DNA from: JANMDR01 sp043760555
Lineage (GTDB): Bacteria; Pseudomonadota; Gammaproteobacteria; Burkholderiales; Usitatibacteraceae
Assembly: GCA_043760555.1 (NCBI GenBank)
Contig: JAYUOW010000135.1
Coordinates: forward strand, 1 to 14,613
Direction: 5' to 3'
Length of the DNA: 14,613 bases
Shown: positions 7,320-14,582 of the stretch, piece by piece
How positions within the stretch are numbered: position 1 is the first letter of the stretch
How the letters are laid out: every line of letters starts with the position of its first letter
The notes under the pieces: model-generated
The model's database searches: none
Seen by the model: only the letters and a program-made list of their open reading frames with translations
Told to the model about the DNA's origin: nothing
Translations under genes and position numbers: made by a program

Positions 7320-8425
7320 TCTCACCAGCAAAGCCGAAACTAAGCGATATTGCCGTAGTCCAACGGGCAAGCACACTCGCCATCCCGACTACAACAATTG
7401 CCCGCGAAGGCGCGCCAATGCTGGACAAACGCGGCAGGCCGTTGCGTGATTTGCGCATCTCAGTCACCGATAAATGCAATTTTCGCTGCAGCTATTGCAT
7501 GCCAAAAAGCGTGTTTGATACCAACTATAAATTTTTACCGCAAGACCAAATTTTGCGCTTTGAAGAAATGGTCATCATCGCGCAGGCCGCCCACAAAATG
7601 GGCTTAGAAAAAATCCGCTTAACCGGTGGTGAACCCTTATTGCGGCGCGGTATTGAACGCCTAGTCGCGATGCTAAAAACCGCATTGCCAGATGTAGAGC
7701 TCACGTTGACCACCAATGGCAGCGCCTTAAAAGCCAAGGCACAAGCACTAAAAACAGCAGGTCTTGATAGGCTAACCATATCGCTAGATAGCTTAAACGA
7801 CGCCACTTTCCGCGCCATGAACGACGTCGATTTTCCCGTCGCCGATGTGCTGCTTGGCATCGACGCGGCGGCGGCGGCAGGCTTTGTCGGCACTAAAATC
7901 AACATGGTGGTGAAGCGCGGCGTGAACCACGCGGACGTCGTACCCATGGCGCACCACTTCAAAAACACCGGCAACACCGTGCGCTTTATCGAATTTATGG
8001 ACGTGGGCACCACCAACGGCTGGAACATGGCTGCCGTCGTGCCAAGTGCAGAAACCATCGCCGCGATCCACGCTGAAATGCCCTTAATTTCCCTACAACC
8101 AAACTACCAAGGCGAGGTAGCGCAGCGTTGGCAGCATGTGGATTCGGCAAGCGAAGTGGGCGTGATTTCCAGCGTGACCCAAGCGTTTTGCGCAAGCTGC
8201 ACCCGTGCCAGAATTTCAACTGACGGCAAGCTATACACCTGCTTATTTGCCGGTGCTGGCTACGACTTAATGCCCATTATTCGCGCTAACACTATGCCTG
8301 AAGACGCCCTATTTACGGCCTTCTCCAACGTATGGAATCATCGTGATGACAACTATTCTGAGCTGCGCCACTTGAACACCGCCCCAACGCAATCGCGCGT
8401 TGAAATGAGTTTCATCGGCGGCTAA
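7316..8425 (+). CDS. moaA: GTP 3',8-cyclase MoaA (molybdenum cofactor biosynthesis)
   Basis: Radical-SAM enzyme that, with MoaC, turns GTP into cyclic pyranopterin monophosphate, the first step of molybdenum cofactor synthesis. Both iron-sulfur sites are visible: N-terminal CNFRCSYC (Cys54, 58, 61; CX3CX2C), with LTGGEPLLR as the SAM site, and C-terminal CASC...C (Cys292, 295, 309; CX2CX13C). The chain ends in the essential Gly-Gly (368-369). The start overlaps the puuD stop, which leaves a ~35-residue tail before MLDKRGRPLRDLRISVTDKC; an internal ATG at 7418 is an alternative. Coupling to puuD makes functional sense because xanthine dehydrogenase, which produces urate, needs this cofactor. 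Confidence 0.95.
   Translation: MISPAKPKLSDIAVVQRASTLAIPTTTIAREGAPMLDKRGRPLRDLRISVTDKCNFRCSYCMPKSVFDTNYKFLPQDQILRFEEMVIIAQAAHKMGLEKIRLTGGEPLLRRGIERLVAMLKTALPDVELTLTTNGSALKAKAQALKTAGLDRLTISLDSLNDATFRAMNDVDFPVADVLLGIDAAAAAGFVGTKINMVVKRGVNHADVVPMAHHFKNTGNTVRFIEFMDVGTTNGWNMAAVVPSAETIAAIHAEMPLISLQPNYQGEVAQRWQHVDSASEVGVISSVTQAFCASCTRARISTDGKLYTCLFAGAGYDLMPIIRANTMPEDALFTAFSNVWNHRDDNYSELRHLNTAPTQSRVEMSFIGG
8296..8319 (-). repeat. Dispersed hairpin motif, copy E (inside moaA)
   Basis: Reads GCCTGAAGACGCCCTATTTA then CGGC on the plus strand, so in motif orientation it lies on the minus strand. It encodes MPEDALFTA of MoaA. The GCCTGAAGACGCCC part is identical to the inverse of copy A at 1911. Confidence 0.5.
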
Positions 8426-8447
8426 CCAGACTAACCAACCACCTATT

Positions 8448-9149
8448 ATGCACATCCCCGCCCTACTGCAGTTCCTGCACGACCTTTCTGAAAACAATAA
8501 TCGTCCGTGGTTTGTGCACAACAAACCCGCCTACGATATTCTGCGCGAAGAGTTTTTAGAAGTGATCGTCGCCCTCATCCCAAAAATGGCAAGGTTTGAT
8601 CCCACCATCGAGCACATTAGCCCGAAGAAGGCCATATTTAGGGTCAATCGAGACATTCGCTTCTCCCACAATAAAGACCCCTATAAAACTAATTTTGCCT
8701 GCAGCATTAGCAACAATGCTAAAAAAGGCACTGGCGCTGGCTACTATTTTCAAATCAATAAATACGGCACGCTGTTTATCGGCGGCGGCTATTATTTGCC
8801 CGAGCCTGCGCATCTAAAACTGATCCGCAACTACGTCGTGGCGCACCCAGACAAACTCAAAAAATTGCTAAACCATAAAGCCTTCAAAGCCAGATTCGGC
8901 GATATGGACGACGAAGATGGCCTAAGCCGTCCACCGAAAGGCTACACCGATTTGCCCGCTGATTTTCCGCACTTCTCAACCATCAAACAGCGCCATTTTG
9001 TGAGCTTTTTAGAGATTCAGCTCGATAAAAAAACCCCGCAAAACACCGTGCAACTAGCCAGCGACATTGCGGCCACGCTCAAAGATGTATACCCACTTGT
9101 CGCATGGCTGCGGGAGGCGTTGGCGACGGATGTGGCACCGCTACCGTAG
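8448..9149 (+). CDS. DUF2461 family protein (TIGR02453-like)
   Basis: A 233-residue soluble protein of the DUF2461 family, whose biochemical role is unknown. Family landmarks: FLHDLSENNNRPWFVHNKPAYDILREEF near the N-terminus; the central block IFRVNRDIRFSHNKDPYKTNF (about 65-85); GAGYYFQI followed by GTLFIGGGYYLPEP; and LSRPPKGY with HFVSF towards the end. No membrane segment or signal peptide. It starts 22 bp after moaA without a purine-rich ribosome site and is probably read through from the puuD-moaA unit. No link to urate or molybdenum cofactor is known. The TAG stop lies in the first unit of a 9-bp tandem duplication (9142-9150 and 9151-9159) that leads straight into a palindromic element. 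Confidence 0.92.
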   Translation: MHIPALLQFLHDLSENNNRPWFVHNKPAYDILREEFLEVIVALIPKMARFDPTIEHISPKKAIFRVNRDIRFSHNKDPYKTNFACSISNNAKKGTGAGYYFQINKYGTLFIGGGYYLPEPAHLKLIRNYVVAHPDKLKKLLNHKAFKARFGDMDDEDGLSRPPKGYTDLPADFPHFSTIKQRHFVSFLEIQLDKKTPQNTVQLASDIAATLKDVYPLVAWLREALATDVAPLP

Positions 9150-9154
9150 CTACC

Positions 9155-9269
9155 GTAGCCCGGCTTACGCGGCATCATCGCGATAGCCGGGGCGGTGTTT
9201 ATGCGTAGGCGACGCCAACCTTCGACCGCCACCCCAGCTATCGCGATGAAACCACTTAAGCTGGGCTAC
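9155..9269. repeat. GTAG-bounded palindromic element 1 (REP/MITE-like)
   Basis: A 115-bp inverted-repeat element beginning GTAGCCCGGCTT and ending with its inverse GGGCTAC. The left arm 9155-9195 matches the inverse of the right arm at about 34 of 41 positions, with a ~30-base centre. Terminal GTAG is the hallmark of REP sequences mobilised by RAYT transposases. It begins 6 bp after the DUF2461 stop and may end that transcript. No protein is encoded. Confidence 0.75.
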
Positions 9270-9290
9270 AAATTTAACGGCAGTTCAAAC

Positions 9291-9522
9291 TTATTCCGTT
9301 TCTATTTCATTCGTGACGTAACCGCTTTCTTTGGTGCGACGAAGTACCGCTGATTTTGTAGCCCGGCTCTCGCGGCATTTTGCGACAGCCGGGACGGTGT
9401 TTGCTTTGAGGAAGCATTAGTTTTTAACCGCCGTCCCAGCTGTCGCAAAATGCCGCGAGAGCTGCGCTACGGTACATTCAACGCAGCAAATTAAAGCAGT
9501 AATGAAATAGAAATGGAATTAC
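9291..9522. repeat. Outer inverted repeat enclosing element 2
   Basis: TATTCCGTTTCTATTTCATT (9292-9311) recurs inverted at 9501-9521 with 19 of 21 positions matching over the full arm. Inside these, weaker inverse matches (GCTTT, TTTG, TGCG, GTACC) continue on both sides up to the GTAG hairpin at 9358-9470. The whole ~230 bp may therefore be one large imperfect palindrome, or element 2 may have inserted into an older one. Confidence 0.55.
9358..9470. repeat. GTAG-bounded palindromic element 2 (REP/MITE-like)
   Basis: A 113-bp relative of the element at 9155. The left arm 9358-9397 matches the inverse of the right arm 9431-9470 at 37 of 40 positions. It starts GTAGCCCGGCTCTCGCGGC and ends GCGCTAC. 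The centre again starts TGTTT and contains a small GCTT/AAGC hairpin. The better arm match than element 1 suggests a younger copy. Its RNA would form an extremely stable hairpin. Confidence 0.8.
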
Positions 9523-9542
9523 ATCCACCAATCCAACATCAA

Positions 9543-10540
9543 ATGACCAATCCATCCGCTAAATCCGCGTCACCCACCCTCATTTTTCCCGCAGGCACAG
9601 CACGATCAGTTGCCAACCTTGCCGCCTGCAAACGAGGTGACCAAGCCACAGTGGGCGTATTTGCCCTATATTTCCGCACCCGATTTTGATGGCCAATTGC
9701 TCGCCGTTATTGCTCAACACGGCGTAGCCCAAATGTTCACCTCCAACCCAATCGTGTAGGTTGTGCTACTCAAACGCCTAGCGACCCTCGCCTCACACGT
9801 CAGCTTGGTAAACACTGCCCCCGCCGGCGAAGAATTATCCAGCTATCGCCTTCGCCGCGCTGTTCCACCATGCCCAAACCATTCCCGGAATGTGCGACCA
9901 TCAAAAATTTGCCGCCCGCTGCCAAATTGCGCGCCACTGCGCAAGAGGCGACGTAGTAGAAATTGGCCTATGGTGGAGCAAGTTCGCTTTCATCCTAAGC
10001 CAGCTTGCGCATCTCTATGAAATCGGCAATTTGTTATGCATTGACCCGTGGTCAGACGCGCATTTAGTGCAAGGCGATGAGATAGTAGATGGCACCTCCG
10101 CCACCGTCAATGCCGAAGAAGCGTTTCAAGCGTTCCTAAGGAATTTACTGCCCTACAACCAATGCCACATCAGCTATATCCGCGCGCCGTCTGTGGAGGC
10201 CGCAACGCGGTATGTCCCCAACCTAAGCATACATACGCAACGCTTCGGACTAACCCAATACCAAGACCAAATAGCCCTACTACAAATCGACGCAAACCAC
10301 GCGCACGGCGCCGTAAACGCCGACACCCAAGCTTGGGCGAAATTTGTAATGCCCGGCGGTTGGATCATATTCGACGACTACAAATAGCCCTACGGCGACG
10401 GCCCTCAACGGGTAGCGGATGCGTTTAGCGTGGAAAATGCGGAACGGATTGAGACGGCGTTTTTTATGGGTGGAACGGTGTTTGTGCGGTTGAATGGGGC
10501 TTATTCTCTAATCGACATTAGTCGGAAAATACCTCGCTAA
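9543..10540 (+). pseudogene. Degraded class I SAM methyltransferase-like protein
   Basis: One protein can be read across three frames. The N-terminal piece starts at ATG 9543 (MTNPSAKSASPTLIFPAGT). The frame shifts before about 9604 (DQLPTLPPANEVTKPQWAYL...), with residues probably lost. An in-frame TAG stands at 9757-9759 after NPIV. A second shift between about 9845 and 9890 leads into AALFHHAQTIPGMCDHQKFAARC, then the methyltransferase-type core GDVVEIG (SAM-binding), LCIDPWSD, LLQIDANHAHGAVNAD and MPGGWIIFDDYK. A second TAG (10385-10387) interrupts before PYGDGPQRVADAF, and the frame closes at TAA 10540. Related proteins usually have Trp at DDYxWPxGDGP, so TGG to TAG is likely. Four lesions make a functional product very unlikely. 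The original substrate cannot be told. Confidence 0.8.
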
Positions 10541-10547
10541 GGTATTT
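10527..10547. terminator. Possible weak bidirectional hairpin at the pseudogene end
   Basis: AAATACCT (10527-10534) pairs perfectly with AGGTATTT (10540-10547) around CGCTA and includes the pseudogene's final stop. On the minus strand the stem runs into TTTT, so it may stop transcripts of the gene at 10640-12331. There is no T tract on the plus side. GGTATTT...TTGA (10541-10553) is also repeated inverted at 10607-10621, just beyond the DUF262 gene end. Confidence 0.35.
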
Positions 10548-10639
10548 CGTTGATAGAAATCTGACTCAGCCAGACTATTAGGATTGGAACTAGTAAGGCG
10601 GTGAGATCAACGGCAAATACCAACCATCAGATCAAACTT

Positions 10640-12331
10640 CTACTCTGCGGCACTCGGCGAATATCGCGGCCAAAGTCGTAAGGCATGTTCCGCAAGAAAT
10701 TGTGCCCTTCGCTCCATTTCATGCGGCTCCCATTTCAACTCTTCAGCTATTTTTCGGTTCATCGCAATCCCTGAGTTTTGATATGTGTTTCGCTTTTCTG
10801 AAAATCCTTTATTACCAAGTTCTGAGTTCAAACCCGTAAGCGTTAAATTCCCAAGAGTATCCAAATGTCTCCGATGTGTCTCTCCATCGTCGTTGTCTGA
10901 TCCAATTGTGGTCAACCAGTCTGGGCTTAACTTTTGCGGCATGATATGTTCGATTGTAATTTTGGGGCTCTGCAAATCAATCACCTCTTTACCAGCCAAA
11001 AACGTCTCTATGCCATCAAGAACAATTCTGGCCGCCTTGGTTCCGTAAAGTGATTTATTCAGGATTGCCTCTGTAAACTCTACATCATCCGGCCATCTTT
11101 CGCTTCTGACGCGTTTCGCTAACTCGGCACCAATCCAGTGATCAACCGCAGCCGTTTCTTTCGGAATACGGGCTGCAATACTGGCAAACAGTTTATTCAA
11201 TGCACTTCTCTTTTCATCACAAATTGCTCTTCTCAAGATAAAACAATTTATGTATTGCAAACAATTCACGAGCACCTCTTCGCCAAATTGCCCAGCATCG
11301 TGAGCGCTAAATAGACTAATGAAAATGGGGTACGCGATTGTCGCGTCAAGCCGCGACAATAAAACCAGTTCGCGAGTCAGATGGCTATTTGACTCTTTCT
11401 CAGGAGCAAGAAATCGGACGTAGTGAATCGATGCCGCACTCATTTTAGCTATATAATTTTCAACTTCTTGGGTATCTTTCAGCGCATTGAACTTTACCTT
11501 CAACGCGGAATAAACACGGGGTTTTTTAACGTTATCCCCGTCCTTGATTACGTAATGCCATAAAAATTCTTCCACACTCGCACCAAGTCGTGCTTCCATT
11601 GGATTCCAAAGACTCCTATAAATTCTAGCTTGCTCACCATCATCTCCTGCAGAAGACCGGAATCGCATCAAGACGTAATTACGCACAAGGTCTGATTGAG
11701 AAAGCGGTTGGCCCTTATTGTTCAAACTTTCAAATATTAAATACGGATCATCAGTCTCACTTAGATTTATGCTGACAACTTGCAATTGGGTTTTGACAAT
11801 ATGCAAAATCCTCTCAACAGCAATAGGTTGTTCATTGTCGTCTGCGCCCTTCAAGGCGGCAGAAAAATACCGATAGCACTCTACAATTGGATGACTACCG
11901 TCGTCAAAATTATGGCTTTGTTCGACAATAGATGTATACGCTTTACGGTCACCTTGAGTTGGAAGTAGCTTTAGGAAGTCTTCACCGCCGATGTCATGCT
12001 GATTGACCAAGTAGCCTTGTATTCGAGCCGACTCTTTCTCATTACACAAATCTCGCAGCGCACACAACAGTACTGCGATTGTAGTTAACCGCTGCTGACC
12101 ATCAATAACCAAGTGTTTTGTTACCCCAACTGGCACTGTCCGCGCCGGGATAGAAACCACCGCCCCCATGAAATGAAAACCCGACATGGTGTCGTCATAG
12201 TAAGAAAATATATCGTCCCATAAAGTTTTCCAATCGCTCTTCTTCCAAGTATATGGGCGTTGGAACAGTGGAATGATGCTTTGTTTTTCACCGTCAAAAT
12301 ACTTAACGATCGGGGTCGGGGTAGCTTCCAT
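10640..12331 (-). CDS. DUF262-DUF1524 protein (GmrSD-like modification-dependent nuclease)
   Basis: Probable anti-phage defence enzyme that binds and cuts DNA carrying modified bases. In the GmrS/GmrD family the DUF262 part hydrolyses nucleotide and the DUF1524 part is an HNH-type nuclease. Here both are in one 563-residue chain. DUF262 motifs: IPLFQRPYTW (20-29) and the ParB-like IDGQQRLTT (76-84), then FESLNNKGQPLSQSDLVRN. DUF1524 motifs: ITIEHIMPQ with Glu461-His462, LGNLTL (493-498) and NxxLGNKGFSEK (502-513). All key residues are present, so it looks active. GGAG 5 bp before the ATG supports the start. It stands alone, with no methyltransferase or other defence gene beside it, in more AT-rich DNA than its neighbours, which hints at acquisition. 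Confidence 0.88.
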   Translation of the reverse strand: MEATPTPIVKYFDGEKQSIIPLFQRPYTWKKSDWKTLWDDIFSYYDDTMSGFHFMGAVVSIPARTVPVGVTKHLVIDGQQRLTTIAVLLCALRDLCNEKESARIQGYLVNQHDIGGEDFLKLLPTQGDRKAYTSIVEQSHNFDDGSHPIVECYRYFSAALKGADDNEQPIAVERILHIVKTQLQVVSINLSETDDPYLIFESLNNKGQPLSQSDLVRNYVLMRFRSSAGDDGEQARIYRSLWNPMEARLGASVEEFLWHYVIKDGDNVKKPRVYSALKVKFNALKDTQEVENYIAKMSAASIHYVRFLAPEKESNSHLTRELVLLSRLDATIAYPIFISLFSAHDAGQFGEEVLVNCLQYINCFILRRAICDEKRSALNKLFASIAARIPKETAAVDHWIGAELAKRVRSERWPDDVEFTEAILNKSLYGTKAARIVLDGIETFLAGKEVIDLQSPKITIEHIMPQKLSPDWLTTIGSDNDDGETHRRHLDTLGNLTLTGLNSELGNKGFSEKRNTYQNSGIAMNRKIAEELKWEPHEMERRAQFLAEHALRLWPRYSPSAAE

Positions 12332-12486
12332 GAAACTCCAGAAAAAGAAAAATATCGCTGATTAATAATACACCAATTCGCCGTGCGCGTTGACGAACTG
12401 AATTAGGCCATCTTCTATTTTATTAAAATTGCATATCCTGCAAAACCGCTATGGTTGGCCATCTCAAGCCATCTTACCCCCGGCCT
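12332..12486 (-). promoter_or_regulatory. Upstream region of the DUF262 gene
   Basis: The gap between the yoaA-like gene and the DUF262 gene. On the minus strand there is a GGAG ribosome site (12336-12339), a TATTAT hexamer (12365-12370) giving a leader of about 27 nt, and a poor -35 candidate GTCAAC 18 bp further up. A perfect ATTTTA-T-TAAAAT palindrome (12417-12429) could be an operator or just AT-rich DNA. No convincing terminator for the helicase gene is seen. Confidence 0.35.
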
Positions 12487-14517
12487 CTACAAATTCCCCA
12501 ACCCCTCCAAAAACCCCACCGCCTCCCCCTCCACCCTAGTCCGCTTCATCGGTGGCAAACTCTGCCATATCCGCCTGCCGTAGTGCTTTTCTACTATTCG
12601 CGTGTCGCAAATCATCAGCAATCCACGATCTGTTTCATCGCGAATTAACCTGCCCGCACCTTGCTTTAAATTGATGGCGGCGCGGGGTAATTGATAGTCC
12701 ATAAACGGGTTGCCACCTTCGGCTTTTAGGGCTTCGATTCTGGCGGCGAGTACTGGGTCGTCGGGCGGGGCGAAGGGGAGTTTGTCGATTACGACCAGCG
12801 AAAGCGCATCGCCTTTTACGTCCACGCCTTCCCAGAAGCTTTGGCTGGCGACGAGCACGGCGTTGCCTGCAGCTCTGAAGCGGTCTAGTAGTTCGGTTCT
12901 GGAGCCTTGGCCTTGCACCATGAGCGGGTAGATTAGGCCTTGCTTTTCCCATTCGATGGTTAGCATGTCATATGCCCGTTGCATCGCGCGGAGCGAGGTG
13001 AATAGCAAAAACGCCCTGCCCTTGGCGGCTAAAATTAGTGGCAGTGCGGCTTTTACTACCGCTTCGGTAAAGCCTTGGCTATTGGCTTCGGGCATGTTTT
13101 GCGGCACGTAGAACAGGGCTTGATTGGGGTAGTCGAACGGAGACGTCCACGTAGCAGTTTCGATGCGGTTTTTAACTTGCCCCATGTTTGCGGCGTCATC
13201 ATTGTCAAAATCGGCATCTGCTGCGGATTCAGGCAGCAAGCCCATCTCGCGCTGGTAGAGGCTGAAATCACCCTTCACGGCCAGCGTGGCGGATGTGAAA
13301 ATCCACGCGCGTTTTGGGCCGTCTACCGTGGCGCGAAAGGTTTTGGCAACTGATAACGGCGTTAGGTTTAAGCTTAGTGAGCGTTCGTAAACTTCAGCCC
13401 AGCGAATGTAGCCTTCAAAGCTATTGTCACGCCAGCGGGTTAAGCGTGCGGCGAAGTCGTCGGCCCGTTCTAAACAATTTTGCAATTCTTGGGCGCGGGC
13501 GGCTTGGCTTTCTAGTAGCTCGCGCAGCTCAAGTAGGGCTTCTTGGGCAGCGTCTAGCGATTCATTGAAGCCTTCGCGTTCAATGACGGACGCGCCGGTG
13601 AGTCTGGCGTTGTCTTCTTCAATGGTGATGCGAATGTCTTTAGCGGCTTTATCCACTTTGCTGGCAGCTTGTTGCAGGTCTTTAAAATCACCGGCAAATT
13701 CAACACCTGCTAGCTTGGCGTCACGCGCAAGCTCAATGAGTTGGGCAGTGGATGCGGCTTCACCTAAAAATAAGGACGCCGTTTCGGGTAGCTGATGGGC
13801 TTCGTCAAAAATTATGGTGTTAGCGGCGGGTAAAAGCTCTTGCACACCGTCATCTTTAAGCACTAAATCCGCAAAAAATAAGTGGTGATTTACCACGACC
13901 ACTTCTGCGTCCATCGCGTTTTTGCGAGCTTGCATGACGAAGCAATCGGCATAACGGCCGCACTGGCTGCCAAGGCAGTTTTCGCGCGTGGACGTGGCTG
14001 CAGCCCACACGCTGGCGCGTTCGGGCACTTCGGGTAATTCGCTACGGTCACCGGTAAATTTGCCGCCGAGGGCTTGGTTGGCAAAGCGCTGAATGCTGTG
14101 GATATACTTGGAATCTTCGCGGCTCATAAACCGGCCATCGCGCACCGCAATTTCGGTGTGGTGCAGGCAGACATAGTTTGATCGGCCTTTTAGCAGGGCG
14201 ATGGTGACGGGCACGCCGAGCGCATCGCGCACCATCGGGATGTCGCGGTGGAATAATTGGTCTTGCAGGGTTTTGGTGCCGGTGGAAATGATGACCTTGC
14301 CGCCCGCCCGCAAGGCGGGGACTAAGTAGGCAAATGTTTTGCCGGTGCCCGTGCCAGCCTCGGCCACCAAAACGCCAGAACGGTCGATGGTGGCTTCGAT
14401 TTTTTGCGCCATTTCAAGCTGCTGACTGCGCTGGCGAAAGCTGGGGATATTGGCAGCAAGCACGCCCGTTTCGCTAAAAATTTGCGCTAAATTATGGCTG
14501 GCGTTGGTTTCAGGCAT
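12487..14517 (-). CDS. yoaA: YoaA/DinG-family ATP-dependent DNA helicase (XPD-like, iron-sulfur)
   Basis: Superfamily 2 5'-3' DNA helicase of the XPD/DinG group, acting in replication-linked repair. At 676 residues it shows Walker A EAGTGTGKT (53-61), STGTKTLQDQL (motif Ia), four iron-sulfur cysteines (Cys117, 181, 186, 192), NHHLFF (210-215), the DEAH box (238-241), SFWEGVDVKG (motif V) and QGAGRLIR (619-626, motif VI). VIISTGTKTLQDQL and ALLKGRSNYVCL fit YoaA better than classical DinG; some annotations would still say dinG. The start at 14517 gives a normal N-terminus and lacks a Shine-Dalgarno. Upstream lie a dispersed motif copy and a palindrome, so this is probably the first gene of its transcript. 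Confidence 0.92.
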   Translation of the reverse strand: MPETNASHNLAQIFSETGVLAANIPSFRQRSQQLEMAQKIEATIDRSGVLVAEAGTGTGKTFAYLVPALRAGGKVIISTGTKTLQDQLFHRDIPMVRDALGVPVTIALLKGRSNYVCLHHTEIAVRDGRFMSREDSKYIHSIQRFANQALGGKFTGDRSELPEVPERASVWAAATSTRENCLGSQCGRYADCFVMQARKNAMDAEVVVVNHHLFFADLVLKDDGVQELLPAANTIIFDEAHQLPETASLFLGEAASTAQLIELARDAKLAGVEFAGDFKDLQQAASKVDKAAKDIRITIEEDNARLTGASVIEREGFNESLDAAQEALLELRELLESQAARAQELQNCLERADDFAARLTRWRDNSFEGYIRWAEVYERSLSLNLTPLSVAKTFRATVDGPKRAWIFTSATLAVKGDFSLYQREMGLLPESAADADFDNDDAANMGQVKNRIETATWTSPFDYPNQALFYVPQNMPEANSQGFTEAVVKAALPLILAAKGRAFLLFTSLRAMQRAYDMLTIEWEKQGLIYPLMVQGQGSRTELLDRFRAAGNAVLVASQSFWEGVDVKGDALSLVVIDKLPFAPPDDPVLAARIEALKAEGGNPFMDYQLPRAAINLKQGAGRLIRDETDRGLLMICDTRIVEKHYGRRIWQSLPPMKRTRVEGEAVGFLEGLGNL

Positions 14518-14542
14518 TAAAAACTTATTTTGTTAAGCTGAG

Positions 14543-14571
14543 GATGCCCTATTTTAGGGAGTCTTCAGGAT
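14543..14571 (+). repeat. Dispersed hairpin motif, copy F (upstream of yoaA)
   Basis: GATGCCCTATTTTAGGG (14543-14559) followed by AGTCTTCAGGAT. The inner CCCTA/TAGGG arms pair perfectly. It lies 25 bp before the yoaA start codon, in the region where that gene's promoter should be. Confidence 0.6.
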
Positions 14572-14582
14572 GGTTATAGGTC

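Noticed and set aside
7525..8058. 177-residue antisense ORF inside moaA
   Set aside because: It mirrors the codon pattern of an unmistakable MoaA coding frame; low-complexity Ser/Ala-rich translation and no motif.
9155..9470. CRISPR-like or tandem array
   Set aside because: There are only two repeats, each an internal palindrome of over 110 bp with diverged sequence, so they are hairpin elements and not spaced direct repeats.
9763..10020. Separate short gene starting at GTG 9763
   Set aside because: Its first ~27 residues continue the pseudogene frame broken by the TAG at 9757 and the rest is out of frame; it is a piece of the pseudogene.
10785..11048. 87-residue plus-strand ORF inside the DUF262 gene
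   Set aside because: It lies antisense to the DUF1524 domain whose motifs are conserved; no independent evidence.
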